64,000 nucleotides of DNA from Neorhizobium huautlense (GTDB lineage: Bacteria > Pseudomonadota > Alphaproteobacteria > Rhizobiales > Rhizobiaceae). Positions 53,637 to 61,952 of the stretch are shown in pieces. Location of the stretch: positions 1 through 64,000 of the forward strand of contig NZ_PVBM01000003.1 in NCBI RefSeq assembly GCF_002968575.1. The letters are read 5' to 3'. How positions within the stretch are numbered: position 1 is the first letter of the stretch; each line of letters starts with the position of its first letter. The notes beneath the pieces are model-generated. The model did not search any database. It saw nothing but the letters and a program-made list of their open reading frames with translations, and was not told where the DNA came from. Both the position numbers and the translations under genes were made by a program.

Positions 53637-54442
53637 GCGCATTTGAATACTGTTTCTCTACACTCGGCTGCTCGGAAATGAGCCTGCATGAAGTCGCCAA
53701 TCTGGCAGATCGACATGATATCGCTGCGGTTGAACTGCGGGCGCTATCCGGCACTGTCGACCTGACTTCGGCGCTGACCGCCGAATTTGAAAATCCGGCA
53801 GGCCTTGCAGCGTTTCTGGCCGGGCGCAATCTCGATATTGTGGCCCTGAATACATCCATCAAGCTATTCGAAAGCCCAAACCTTTCAGCCATCGAGCCGT
53901 TCATCCCTTGGGCGGAGGCCGTCGGTGCCGCTCATCTGCGTATTTTCGATGGCGGCAAGCAGCTGGCCACTGAAGAGATGAAACACGCCGCCGATCTTCT
54001 CATTAATTGGCAGACCACACGGAGTTCATCTGGGCTCAATGTCGACCTGATGATCGAGACCCACGATTCACTGGCCGATGTCGATCAGCTTGTCGCTTTC
54101 ATCGAGCTTGCGCCTACTGTGCAGATATTATGGGACACACATCATACATGGGCCCGTGGAACTGATCTCGCTTCCGTCTGGGATCGTGTCGCCCGCAACA
54201 CCGTCCATCTGCACGTGAAGGACAGCAAGGTCGATAGCGATGGGCGCCGACGCTACATACTGCCCGGCCATGGTGATTTTCCGATGGCAGATCTGATCTC
54301 GCTCCTTCGACAGAATGAACGACACATCCCTATCAGCCTGGAATGGGAACGCCACTGGCATCCCGAATTGCCATCGTTGGACGACGCCCTGACGGCAGCG
54401 CGCAACTGGTGGAAACAAGGAGTTTTTGATGTGCGTCGCTGA
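53633..54442 (+). CDS. Sugar phosphate isomerase/epimerase family protein
   Basis: A 269-residue TIM-barrel protein of the AP-endonuclease 2 superfamily: NLADRHDIAAVELRALSGTV at the start, LMIETHDSLADVDQLVAFI (Glu), ILWDTHHTWARG (Asp, His), VHLHVKDSKVDSDGRRRYILPGHGDFPMADLI and ISLEWERHWHPELP (Glu). Coupled by ATGA to the previous gene. Isomerisation of a keto-uronate or similar sugar is likely. Confidence 0.87.
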   Translation: MSAFEYCFSTLGCSEMSLHEVANLADRHDIAAVELRALSGTVDLTSALTAEFENPAGLAAFLAGRNLDIVALNTSIKLFESPNLSAIEPFIPWAEAVGAAHLRIFDGGKQLATEEMKHAADLLINWQTTRSSSGLNVDLMIETHDSLADVDQLVAFIELAPTVQILWDTHHTWARGTDLASVWDRVARNTVHLHVKDSKVDSDGRRRYILPGHGDFPMADLISLLRQNERHIPISLEWERHWHPELPSLDDALTAARNWWKQGVFDVRR

Positions 54443-55676
54443 GATCCACCTAACGCCCGTAGCAATCCCCGACAAACCGCTCCTGAACTGCAAAGGCGTG
54501 CACCAGCCCTACGCCTTGCGCACAGTGATCGAGGTGATCTGCGACGACGGCACCGTTGGCCTGGGTGAAAGTTATGGAAGCATCAAGGCTCTCGATGGAC
54601 TGCGCCGCGCCGCGCCAGCACTGATCGGGCTTGACCCTTTCCATCTCCATGAGCTGAAATCTCGTGTTATTGCCGCACTGCCCGGTGGCGGCGGCATCAA
54701 TGCCAAATCAGCGGTGGCCGATCACAAGCTGACAGATGTGGTTACTTCGGCCTTCGAAGTTCCCTGCCTGGACATTCAGGGCAAGCTGCTCGGGCGACCG
54801 GTCGCAGACCTGCTTGGGGGTGCGGTTCGATCCGGCGTCCCGTTCAGCGCCTATCTTTTCTTCAAGTTCGCCGCACATATCGGCGAAGCTTCAGACGAGT
54901 GGGGAGAGGTGCTGACACCGGATGCCATGGTCGGCGAAGCGCGAAAGATGGTTGAAACCTATGGCTTCCGATCGCTGAAACTCAAAGGCGGCGTGCTGCA
55001 TCCCGGTCTAGAAATCGAGACGATATTGAAGCTTCGCGAAGCCTTTCCAAATCATCCGCTGCGCATCGACCCCAACGGCGGCTGGACCGTCGAGACCGCG
55101 ATAAACATCGCTCACAAACTCGAAAACGTTCTGGAATATCTTGAGGATCCGGTCATCGGCATGGATCAGATGGCAAAGGTTGCGGCCGCCACGCCGATCC
55201 CCCTCGCTACCAACATGATCGTGCTTGAGTTCGACCAGATCGCCGAAGCCTTCCGGACAAACGCAGTAAAGATCGTTCTCTCCGATCATCACTATTGGGG
55301 CGGGCTGCGCGCCTCTACCCATCTTGGAAAAATATGCGAAACACTGGGGCTCGGCGTCTCGATGCATTCGAACTCACATCTCGGGATCACTCTTGCGGCC
55401 ATGATCCATGTCGCGGCCGCCACGCCCAACCTGAGTTTCGATTGCGATACCCACTATCCGTGGACAGGCGTCGATGTGATCGAAGGTGAACCCTTTGCTT
55501 TCCGGGCCGGCAAGCTGGATCTCCCCATAGGCCCGGGTCTTGGCGTATCGCTCGACCGCCAAAAACTCGCTGTGCTCTCGGCTCATTATGAAGAGACTGC
55601 AATGAAGGAGCGCGACGACACAGCCTACATGAAGCTATTCGACCCAGCTTATGAAAGGCGTGTACCTCGCTGGTAG
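54429..55676 (+). CDS. Enolase-superfamily dehydratase, glucarate dehydratase-like
   Basis: A 415-residue enzyme. Active-site residues match glucarate dehydratase order: K184 and K186 (LKLKGG), D214 and N216 (IDPNGGW), E239 (LEDP), N262 (ATN), D286 (LSDHHYWGG), H313 and N315 (MHSNSH). ATG 54429 has AAGGAG 8 nt upstream and overlaps the isomerase gene by 14 nt. It likely dehydrates a C6 sugar diacid or aldonate at the end of the pathway. It is the last gene of the locus. Confidence 0.9.
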   Translation: MCVAEIHLTPVAIPDKPLLNCKGVHQPYALRTVIEVICDDGTVGLGESYGSIKALDGLRRAAPALIGLDPFHLHELKSRVIAALPGGGGINAKSAVADHKLTDVVTSAFEVPCLDIQGKLLGRPVADLLGGAVRSGVPFSAYLFFKFAAHIGEASDEWGEVLTPDAMVGEARKMVETYGFRSLKLKGGVLHPGLEIETILKLREAFPNHPLRIDPNGGWTVETAINIAHKLENVLEYLEDPVIGMDQMAKVAAATPIPLATNMIVLEFDQIAEAFRTNAVKIVLSDHHYWGGLRASTHLGKICETLGLGVSMHSNSHLGITLAAMIHVAAATPNLSFDCDTHYPWTGVDVIEGEPFAFRAGKLDLPIGPGLGVSLDRQKLAVLSAHYEETAMKERDDTAYMKLFDPAYERRVPRW

Positions 55677-55921
55677 AAGACGCGTGGCTCGTGTTCCAGA
55701 TAGGAAAGAACTAGTCTGTTGACTCGGCTATTGTCGGTTTAAGCTCTTGAGGAGGTTCGAACCGGAGACCCGTGGTTTCGCGCACAGATTTGAGAAGTGA
55801 TTTCAACCGTTTTCGCCGGTGAACAGATTGGCGCAAAGGTGGGTCCATTCGGTATCCACCTTGAGAAGTCCGACCACTTGCTTTATATGATGCGTGATGA
55901 TTGATGCGCAATGAGGCGGAT

Positions 55922-56149
55922 ATGAGGACGACCTTGGCAATTGATGACAATGTCCTGATCGCCGCCAAGGCGATGGCCACCCAGCAGCACCGGAGCGTCG
56001 GCGAGGTCATTTCTGAGCTGGCGAGATGTTCTCTGCGCCGACCGCCCAGCAGCGGTGAGCGCAATGGCATTCCTCTCCTGTCAGCTCGGCCGGATACGCC
56101 GCCAGTGACGCTCGACATCGTGAACGCCTTGCGTGACGAACTGCCGTGA
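55922..56149 (+). CDS. vapB: VapB antitoxin
   Basis: A 75-residue protein beginning RTTLAIDDNVLIAAKAMATQQHRSVGEVISELAR, a ribbon-helix-helix DNA-binding segment; the C-terminal part (PPVTLDIVNALRDELP) would bind the toxin. It overlaps vapC by 4 nt (GTGA). The start at 55922 is chosen over 55901 for the RHH beginning MRTT. Confidence 0.85.
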   Translation: MRTTLAIDDNVLIAAKAMATQQHRSVGEVISELARCSLRRPPSSGERNGIPLLSARPDTPPVTLDIVNALRDELP

Positions 56150-56589
56150 CTTTCCTGCTCGACGTCAATGTTCTGATTGCCTTAATTGATCCGGGCCATG
56201 TAGCTCATGATGATGCGCACGAGTGGTTCACGGCGATGGGTCAGGTCGCGTGGGCTACCTGCCCGATTACCGAAAATGGTGTCATCCGGATTGTCGGCAA
56301 CCCCAAATATCCTAACTCTCCTGGTTCACCGGCACTCGTGACGGAGATCGTCCGCAAGTTGCGCTCTCTCCCCGGCCACAGTTTTTGGCCGGACGATGTG
56401 AGCCTTGTTGGATCAGGTGATATCGCTCCCACAAAGATTCTAACACCGGGACAGGTAACTGATACCTACTTGCTTGCGCTAGCCAAGACGCGTGGTGGCC
56501 AGCTGGCGACATTCGATCGCAAGCTGTCAGCGGCAGCGGTTACAAGGGGCAATTCTGCCTTGCACCTGATCACCACGAGTAGATCGTGA
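56146..56589 (+). CDS. vapC: VapC toxin, PIN-domain ribonuclease
   Basis: A 147-residue PIN protein: FLLDVNVLIALIDPGHVAHDDAHEW (first Asp), CPITENGVIRIVGNPKYPNSP (Glu), VTDTYLLALAKTRGGQLATFDRKLS (Asp pair). Start is GTG, overlapping the vapB stop. It would cleave tRNA or rRNA when free of VapB. Its stop lies 14 nt from the coupling-protein remnant. Confidence 0.9.
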   Translation: MTFLLDVNVLIALIDPGHVAHDDAHEWFTAMGQVAWATCPITENGVIRIVGNPKYPNSPGSPALVTEIVRKLRSLPGHSFWPDDVSLVGSGDIAPTKILTPGQVTDTYLLALAKTRGGQLATFDRKLSAAAVTRGNSALHLITTSRS

Positions 56590-56603
56590 GTTCCCGTCGA
56601 TAG

Positions 56604-57617
56604 ATTGATCTCTCCGATGTCGATATCGCCGTGGATGCGAGCACGCTTGCGGACGCGCTTGTCTTTGACGAACCGGGCATGGCGGGCGAGGCGCATTGGA
56701 ACGAGGAAGCCAAAGCGTTGATCGGCGGCTTGATCCTGAGGATCATCGGTTACGAGGAAATCGGCCGCCGACATCTTGGCACCTTGAGGGACTATCTGAC
56801 GCTGCCACCGGATGCGTTTGCAGCGCTGTTGACGACGATGCAGCAAAGCAGCGAAGCCGGTGGTTTGATTGCCCGTGCCGCCAACCGTCATCTCGGCAAG
56901 TCCGATCGTGAGGCGGCAGGTGTTCTGTCGGCGGCACAGCGGCATACCCACTTTCTTGACAGCCCTCGAATGATCTCGGTCTTGAGCCAATCGGATTTTA
57001 GGTTCGTCGATCTCAAGAGCCGCAATACCACCGTCTTCCTCGTCCTGCCACCGGATCGTCTTTCCGCCTATTCCAGATGGCTTCGCCTGCTGATCACCCA
57101 GAGCCTGATCGAGATGACCAGAACCTCGGTCGTACCGGTCACTGAGGCAAAGCCGGTTCTGTATCTCCTCGATGAATTTGCGAGCCTCGGATATCTCGCT
57201 CCCGTCGAACGCGCCATGGGTCTGATGGCGGGGTACGGTGTGCAGCTTTGGCCGATCCTGCAGGACATCCATCAGCTGCGCGCCACCTATGGCAAGCGAG
57301 CCGGCACCTTCCTGTCGAATGCCGGCGTATTGCAGGTGTTTGGTGTCAACGATCACGACACCGCCCGTCTTGTCTCCGATCTGCTCGGACAGGAAACCGT
57401 TGTCTTCCAGACGGTGGCGCGGGCGCTTGATTCCGAACAGTCGGGGCTTTCCTTCAGCCAGCACCATACCGGCCGGCCTTTGTTGACGCCGGACGAGGTC
57501 CGCAACATGGCCGAGCAAAACCAATTGCTGTTTCTGGCAGCACGGCGTCCGATCGTCGCGAGCAAGCTGCGGTACTATGAAGATCAGGAGTTCAGGGGAC
57601 GATATGATGCAATCTGA
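56604..57617 (+). pseudogene. VirD4/TraG-type coupling protein, C-terminal part, copy 2
   Basis: Homology begins at 56604 (IDLSDVDIAVDASTLADALVFDEPGMAGEAHWNEEAKALIGGLILRI), immediately after an in-frame TAG, and continues with Walker B VLYLLDEFASLG to the same C-terminus as copy 1. It retains about 48 residues more than copy 1 but still lacks the membrane part and Walker A. A GTG at 56631 may start a 328-residue product. Confidence 0.9.
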
Positions 57618-57759
57618 ACCGGCACTCCTTCGACCGATCTGGCGCGAAGGCCCAAGTAGCATCCTCAGCACAGCATCCCGACGCGACCGCCGGATCTTCA
57701 ACCAGCTGGCGGGCCTGGTCTTCCCGTTGTATATCCTTGACGGACCAAACCGGGGATGA
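57607..57759 (+). CDS. Possible 50-residue protein after the coupling-protein gene
   Basis: ATG 57607 overlaps the coupling-protein stop; the frame reads MQSEPALLRPIWREGPSSIL then RRIFNQLAGLVFPLYILDGPNRG. In copy 1 the same stretch (from 36010) breaks frame through small changes and ends earlier. Coding status is unsure; it may be vestigial. Confidence 0.3.
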   Translation: MQSEPALLRPIWREGPSSILSTASRRDRRIFNQLAGLVFPLYILDGPNRG

Positions 57760-57825
57760 TGATTGACGGGCAGTCAGGCACTGGTTTGCGAGCGGTGCTT
57801 TTCTTAAAAGGATACGGCACGACGA

Positions 57826-58746
57826 ATGGATACGAGCGGTGGCGTGACTGACAACGAAGCCTTGAACCATCTTCCTGAGCGCAAGCGGCGCGAGCTTTCG
57901 CGCGCCTTGAAGATCATCTTCGAGGAGTTCGACGCCGCGCAGCAGTCAAAGCTTTCTGAAAAACAGAAGGCCGGGCGGATCCTCAAGGTCATCCTGTTCG
58001 GTTCGTATAGCCGCGGCGGCTGGGTGGAGGATCATAAGAGCGGTTATCGCTCCGACTACGATATTCTCGTCGTCGTCAACATGCACAGCGTCGGCGAGGA
58101 AAACGAGCTCTGGCACGATGTGTCCGATCACTTCTTGCGCGAGCTATTGGTGACGAAGACGATCGAGACGCCAGTCAATGTCATCGTGCACACGCTGCAG
58201 GATGTGAACGATCAGCTGGCACGCGGACGACCGTTCTTCATCGACATCATCCGTGACGGCATCATGCTGTATGAGAAGGACGGCCATCCGTTTGTGGCGC
58301 CGAAGCCGCTCAGTGTGGAAGCGGAACACGAAGAAGCACGCCTTTACTTCAAAAAGTGGAGCAAAGATGTTGCTGCACTAATGGACCTAGCCGGAAACGC
58401 TTTTGGAAAGCGATACCTCAACCAAGCAGTCTTCCTATTCCATCAGGCCACAGAGGGCATGTACCATTGTTTACTTCTCGTTTTGACCCTCTACAGCCCG
58501 AAATCGCATCGACTGAAATCACTGCGCTCATCCGCGGAACGGATAGAACCACGGCTGATCGAGGCATGGCCGCGGGATACCAAGTTCGCCCGCCGTTGTT
58601 TTGAACGGCTCGATCGCGCCTATGTCGATGCGCGCTACTCGCCGCATTACGAGATCACCGAGGAAGAGCTGCGCTGGCTGATCGAACGGATCTATGTGCT
58701 CCAGGGACTTGTCGAGAAGATCTGCAGGGAAAAGCTGGAGGGATAG
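57826..58746 (+). CDS. MNT-HEPN fusion protein, copy 2
   Basis: A 306-residue protein like the one at 36230: nucleotidyltransferase core ILKVILFGSYSRGGW/SDYDILVVV and HEPN region FHQATEGMYHCLLLVL/ERLDRAYVDARYSPHYEIT. Residues 1-160 and 215-306 are almost the same as copy 1, while residues about 162-214 (SVEAEHEEARLYFKKWSKDVAALMDLAG...) differ widely. Same third-carboxylate replacement (N118). Downstream is the intact WGR gene. Confidence 0.85.
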   Translation: MDTSGGVTDNEALNHLPERKRRELSRALKIIFEEFDAAQQSKLSEKQKAGRILKVILFGSYSRGGWVEDHKSGYRSDYDILVVVNMHSVGEENELWHDVSDHFLRELLVTKTIETPVNVIVHTLQDVNDQLARGRPFFIDIIRDGIMLYEKDGHPFVAPKPLSVEAEHEEARLYFKKWSKDVAALMDLAGNAFGKRYLNQAVFLFHQATEGMYHCLLLVLTLYSPKSHRLKSLRSSAERIEPRLIEAWPRDTKFARRCFERLDRAYVDARYSPHYEITEEELRWLIERIYVLQGLVEKICREKLEG

Positions 58747-58884
58747 GCATCAAAGCCACTCCGCATATTGACCGGTTTGGAAGCTTCGTGACCGACGGCA
58801 AACATCACGAGTTTGAATCGGTTGCGATCCACCGATTCAGAATTGTCGTTAGACGTTCTCTTTCCGTTCGACGATCTTCTCCCC

Positions 58885-59151
58885 ATGCTCACTCAGTCCT
58901 ATCAGCTCTACGTCGAACAAACCGATCCCGCGAAAAACATGGCGCGGTTTTATACCGTCGCAATCTCCGAGACGCTGTTTGGAGAACCCTGCCTGATCAG
59001 GCGATGGGGTCGAATAGGCGCTTCTGGCCAGTCCATGGTTCATGCGTTTGCTAAAGAAGAGGATGCCGTCAGGCTGTTTCTCGAGGTCATCAAAACAAAG
59101 CGGGCGCGCGGCTATCGACCAAAGCCTGAAGCCACACGCGTCAGCTGCTGA
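58885..59151 (+). CDS. WGR-domain protein
   Basis: An 88-residue protein consisting of one WGR domain: YQLYVEQTDPAKNMARFYTVAISETLFGEPCLIRRWGRIGASGQSMVHAFAKEEDAVRLFLEVIKTKRARGY, with the name-giving WGR at residues about 44-46. WGR domains bind nucleic acid or DNA breaks in PARPs and occur alone in many rhizobial plasmid genes. The start at 58885 is the first ATG that precedes the domain. It follows the repeat directly. Confidence 0.88.
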   Translation: MLTQSYQLYVEQTDPAKNMARFYTVAISETLFGEPCLIRRWGRIGASGQSMVHAFAKEEDAVRLFLEVIKTKRARGYRPKPEATRVSC

Positions 59152-59215
59152 CTTCAAGGTTAAGCCATTGCACGGTTTGGGCTCGGACAAACGGATAGAC
59201 CAGCCCTGCCCGCGT

Positions 59216-59773
59216 TCAACGTTCAAACCGCTCCAGCATCCTCTTGAGCTGTGCGTTCTGCTGCTGAAGCTTGTTCGCCAACTGCTGTCGAAGCACCCTG
59301 ATTTCTTCATCGAGGCTTAGGGTGTCGTCGGAAACGACGAGAACGTCCGCCGAGCTCGGCGGAACGACTTCAAGCACGTCCGCCTTCTTGCCGCGTCTGC
59401 GACGACCTGGCTCTACGCGTTGGCGAAGCTGCGCGGTGTTTAAAACCTCGCGGTCGGCGGTGTCGGAGCTCTCAGGTCGGACTGGATCAGCAGCCTCGGC
59501 GATGTCGGTGCTTTCGACATCTCGCGTGCCTGGAGCGCTGATCACTGCCGCGGAATGCTGGGCAGCCGTTGACGCCACAACGGGTTCGCTGTGCGGGGGT
59601 GGCTCCTCACCTGTTGGCTGATCCGTGGAGGCCAACATCGCGTCAGCAGGATTTTCAGTCGACTTGGCGATGGCCGGACCGTCCGGCGTCACCTCATCGG
59701 TGACATCAAGCTCTTGCCCCTGCTGCCGTCGCGGTGACACCAGTCGAGCCAGAAATTTCCATGGAGATGCCAT
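59216..59773 (-). CDS. SyrB-like protein 1
   Basis: A 185-residue protein: basic N-terminus (ASPWKFLARLVSPRRQQG), a low-complexity middle rich in Ala, Pro, Glu and Thr, a basic patch (RQRVEPGRRRRGKKADV) and a C-terminal leucine-zipper-like end (LDEEIRVLRQQLANKLQQQNAQLKRMLERF). Rhizobial SyrB-type regulators share this end. Start 59773 has GAGG at 8 nt spacing. Function unclear; SyrB of Ensifer meliloti represses syrM. Confidence 0.7.
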   Translation of the reverse strand: MASPWKFLARLVSPRRQQGQELDVTDEVTPDGPAIAKSTENPADAMLASTDQPTGEEPPPHSEPVVASTAAQHSAAVISAPGTRDVESTDIAEAADPVRPESSDTADREVLNTAQLRQRVEPGRRRRGKKADVLEVVPPSSADVLVVSDDTLSLDEEIRVLRQQLANKLQQQNAQLKRMLERFER

Positions 59774-59902
59774 TTTAGCCGCCTCGTCTGCTCGGCACGC
59801 TGACTGCGTATTTATAAGCATTGGCGGCGGAAAAAACCGCCACCAAAACCTTCATCTCGATAAGCATGAGAATGCGGCCAGTGCTTGGCCGCGTGCTGCA
59901 GA

Positions 59903-60571
59903 TCAATCGAGGTTCAGCCGCTTCCGCAGATCGGCATTTTCGGCACGAAGCTTCTCAGCCAAAAGCTTGCGGAGCCGGCGGTTTTCTTCCTCCAGCTGCA
60001 GTAGATCGGCCATCTCATCAATTGCCGCCGGCGAAGGAGCAGCCGCTGTTTGCATAGCCTTCGGGCCACGTTTGACCGGCACCCGCTTGGCACTCGTCGC
60101 GCCTTCGCTGGATCTCGGTTTACGTCCCCTCCTCTGTTTTCCAGCTGATGCATTTGAAGCAGCAGCCGGTTCCGTTACAGCCTCGACGGTTCCCATTTCA
60201 GCGGCAGCTTTTTTGGCGCGCGGTTTGCGCTGTTTCTTGGGCACATCGGGCGTTGCTGCGGCTGGCGCGTCAGCAATAGTGATCGTATCGTTTTCGTCGG
60301 CCATGTCTCTCTCCTGTAAATCCGATGCAGTTGTCTGATGCTCGATCGACACTGTCAATAATGGCCCGGCCGGATCTTCTGGAGATAAAGATCCTCCAGC
60401 GCCGGTTTTATTATCTGGTGAGCCGACGGGCAGAAATGGCATTGCCTCTTCCAGCACATCTTGCGACAGGGACTTGAGGTTTATGTCTCCCCAGATCGAG
60501 TTGGATTTGGGTTCGGTCTTTCGCCGGCCGGATTTGTACTCGACGGCAAAACTGCGTTGCGCTTTCTTCAA
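59903..60571 (-). CDS. SyrB-like protein 2
   Basis: A 222-residue protein. The C-terminus (ADLLQLEEENRRLRKLLAEKLRAENADLRKRLNLD) is the SyrB zipper. The N-terminal KKAQRSFAVEYKSGRRKTEPKSNSIWGDINLKSL is found in a sister family of rhizobial proteins, here in frame with the SyrB part. Start is TTG 60571; an ATG at 60304 (MADEND) would give only the 133-residue SyrB part. It is followed by SyrB-like protein 1 on the same strand. Confidence 0.7.
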   Translation of the reverse strand: MKKAQRSFAVEYKSGRRKTEPKSNSIWGDINLKSLSQDVLEEAMPFLPVGSPDNKTGAGGSLSPEDPAGPLLTVSIEHQTTASDLQERDMADENDTITIADAPAAATPDVPKKQRKPRAKKAAAEMGTVEAVTEPAAASNASAGKQRRGRKPRSSEGATSAKRVPVKRGPKAMQTAAAPSPAAIDEMADLLQLEEENRRLRKLLAEKLRAENADLRKRLNLD

Positions 60572-60712
60572 TGGTGAAGCCTGGGTGTCTGCGGGTGGGT
60601 TTCAGAGACGTCTTCGTCATCGTGGTAAGCCTTGCAATTAGCGGCTCCCCCGCTGGCGGTCTATACCATGGCGATTGTGTCTACGAGGGCAGGTACAAGT
60701 ATACCGTCTTGC

Positions 60713-61084
60713 TTACGTCACTGCGGGTTCACGCACATCGTCAAGGAGGAAATGCACGACGACGTTCTTTGTAATGGGCTGCTTTACCGGGTCGTCAATC
60801 TCACGTTGCGTTCCGCCGTCTGCCGGATGCCACTGGTGATAGAGCGGGTTGTTGACAATCATTGTGATGGCCTTGCCGCCAAACCTGCCTCCGAGCCGGA
60901 ACCGGGCGTCTGCCAGCGGCCAAATTCGCTCATAGTCCTGTTGGAGTAACCGAACTTTCAAGGCCGGTCTTCGGGTCGCCACATTGGTTGAGCCGTCCGC
61001 GCCTGGCGTATGAGGAATTTCCAGCGTCACTTCCTCTGCATCATCCAGAATGAAGTTGAACTCGTCGGGCCACATCCGTTTCAT
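60713..61084 (-). CDS. Hypothetical protein
   Basis: A 123-residue protein (MKRMWPDEFNFILDDAEEVTLEIPHTPGADGSTNVATRRPALKVRLLQQDYERIWPLADARFRLGGRFGGKAITMIV in shortened form: acidic start, then LLQQDYERIWPLADARFRLG). A strong AGGAGG sits 8 nt upstream of the start. No domain recognised. Confidence 0.65.
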   Translation of the reverse strand: MKRMWPDEFNFILDDAEEVTLEIPHTPGADGSTNVATRRPALKVRLLQQDYERIWPLADARFRLGGRFGGKAITMIVNNPLYHQWHPADGGTQREIDDPVKQPITKNVVVHFLLDDVREPAVT

Positions 61085-61204
61085 GAAACGCTCCTCCTAG
61101 TCCATCAGCCACACCCACTGTAGCTCGTTCACGGCCGGACGCAACCAAATGCTGTCGCTGAGCGAAAGCACCCTCGCAACATCATTGTTCCGGAATGCAG
61201 CCGT

Positions 61205-61408
61205 TCAATTTTGCCGCGGCAGCAGCATGGTTATTCCGTCGAGGCGTCCCAAGGCGCGTTCGGCCAGGCTCAGCCACTCCAACCGTGAAAGGACGTCAAT
61301 CGAGAGCACGGGTTGTAATGGCGGAGGCACGAACGCTGTTACACGTTCACCGGCCACAGAGAATTCGACGAAGCGGCCGGATCGGGGATTAGTGTTGAAG
61401 CCGTTCAT
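61205..61408 (-). pseudogene. Fic-family N-terminal fragment
   Basis: The 67-residue frame reads FVEFSVAGERVTAFVPPPLQPVLSIDVLSRLEWLSLAERALGRLDGITMLLP, the N-terminal helical domain that precedes the Fic core. It stops before the AMPylation motif HxFx(D/E)GNGRxxR, so only a remnant remains. Confidence 0.7.
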
Positions 61409-61734
61409 CGGAAGATGTCTGAAGCCCTCTGTAATTGCTGGCACAACCGTGGTTCCCGCACCAGCCGACTTAGGGGCACGAGGTCAATCGAAACTCCGTC
61501 AACCGGGGAAAAGACTTCGGTAATTTCATTACGCAGGACTACACCGAAATGCAAGCATCGAACAACTGCAATACCCGCGCCGGCCCAGAACTGATGAGGG
61601 CGGGAATGCTGCCGCGGAACCACAGACCTTGAGGATGAACCCTTTTAACTGGTAAGCGGCAGCAACCGTCGTGGACGGTGTCCAGATTGCCTAACTGCCA
61701 TGATTGGAGTATGTTATAGATGGAGGTACGAGAG
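61409..61734. other. 326 nt without a supported gene
   Basis: A minus-strand frame at 61405-61623 has no ribosome site or known motif. The last 60 nt contain TTGCCT and TATGTT at about 17-nt spacing (61686-61715), possibly the promoter of the peptide gene at 61735. Confidence 0.35.
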
Positions 61735-61878
61735 ATGATGTTGATATTGAAAAATGCCTTCGCGTTCGGCATCAGACTAGCGTTGGTGTTGGCGCTGCTC
61801 GGCGGTGCCGGCTTAGCCCCGGTAGTGGCTCTCGCTGGGCCATGCAGCCCCCAGACGGGATGCGGCGGGAACCTTTAG
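61735..61878 (+). CDS. 47-residue secreted peptide
   Basis: Starting at ATG 61735 after GGAGG (61722-61726, 8-nt spacing), the frame encodes a basic-hydrophobic signal sequence (MMLILKNAFAFGIRLALVL, then ALLGGAGLAPVVALA) and a mature tail GPCSPQTGCGGNL with two Cys. Cleavage after ALA would leave a 13-residue peptide. Too short for most gene callers. Confidence 0.55.
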   Translation: MMLILKNAFAFGIRLALVLALLGGAGLAPVVALAGPCSPQTGCGGNL

Positions 61879-61952
61879 GTGGACGTTGGCGCAAGTCGTA
61901 CATTACTACTAGGTCGAGCGATTGCTGTCTGCACTCGTCTCTCGAATCGACG

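Larger units (their letters stand above)
56749..58805. repeat. 2.06-kb direct repeat, copy 2
   Basis: Matches 35152-37209 in the same orientation. Flanked on the left by more coupling-protein sequence and on the right by the WGR gene, so this copy is closer to the original arrangement. Confidence 0.93.

Noticed and set aside
55711-56118. 135-codon minus-strand frame upstream of and across vapB
   Set aside because: It overlaps vapB in antisense. The final part (HRRKRLKSLLKSV) looks protein-like but is unrecognised and has no start of its own.
58356-58604. 82-codon plus-strand frame inside the MNT-HEPN gene
   Set aside because: Alternative frame of a well-supported domain protein; not present in the twin gene.
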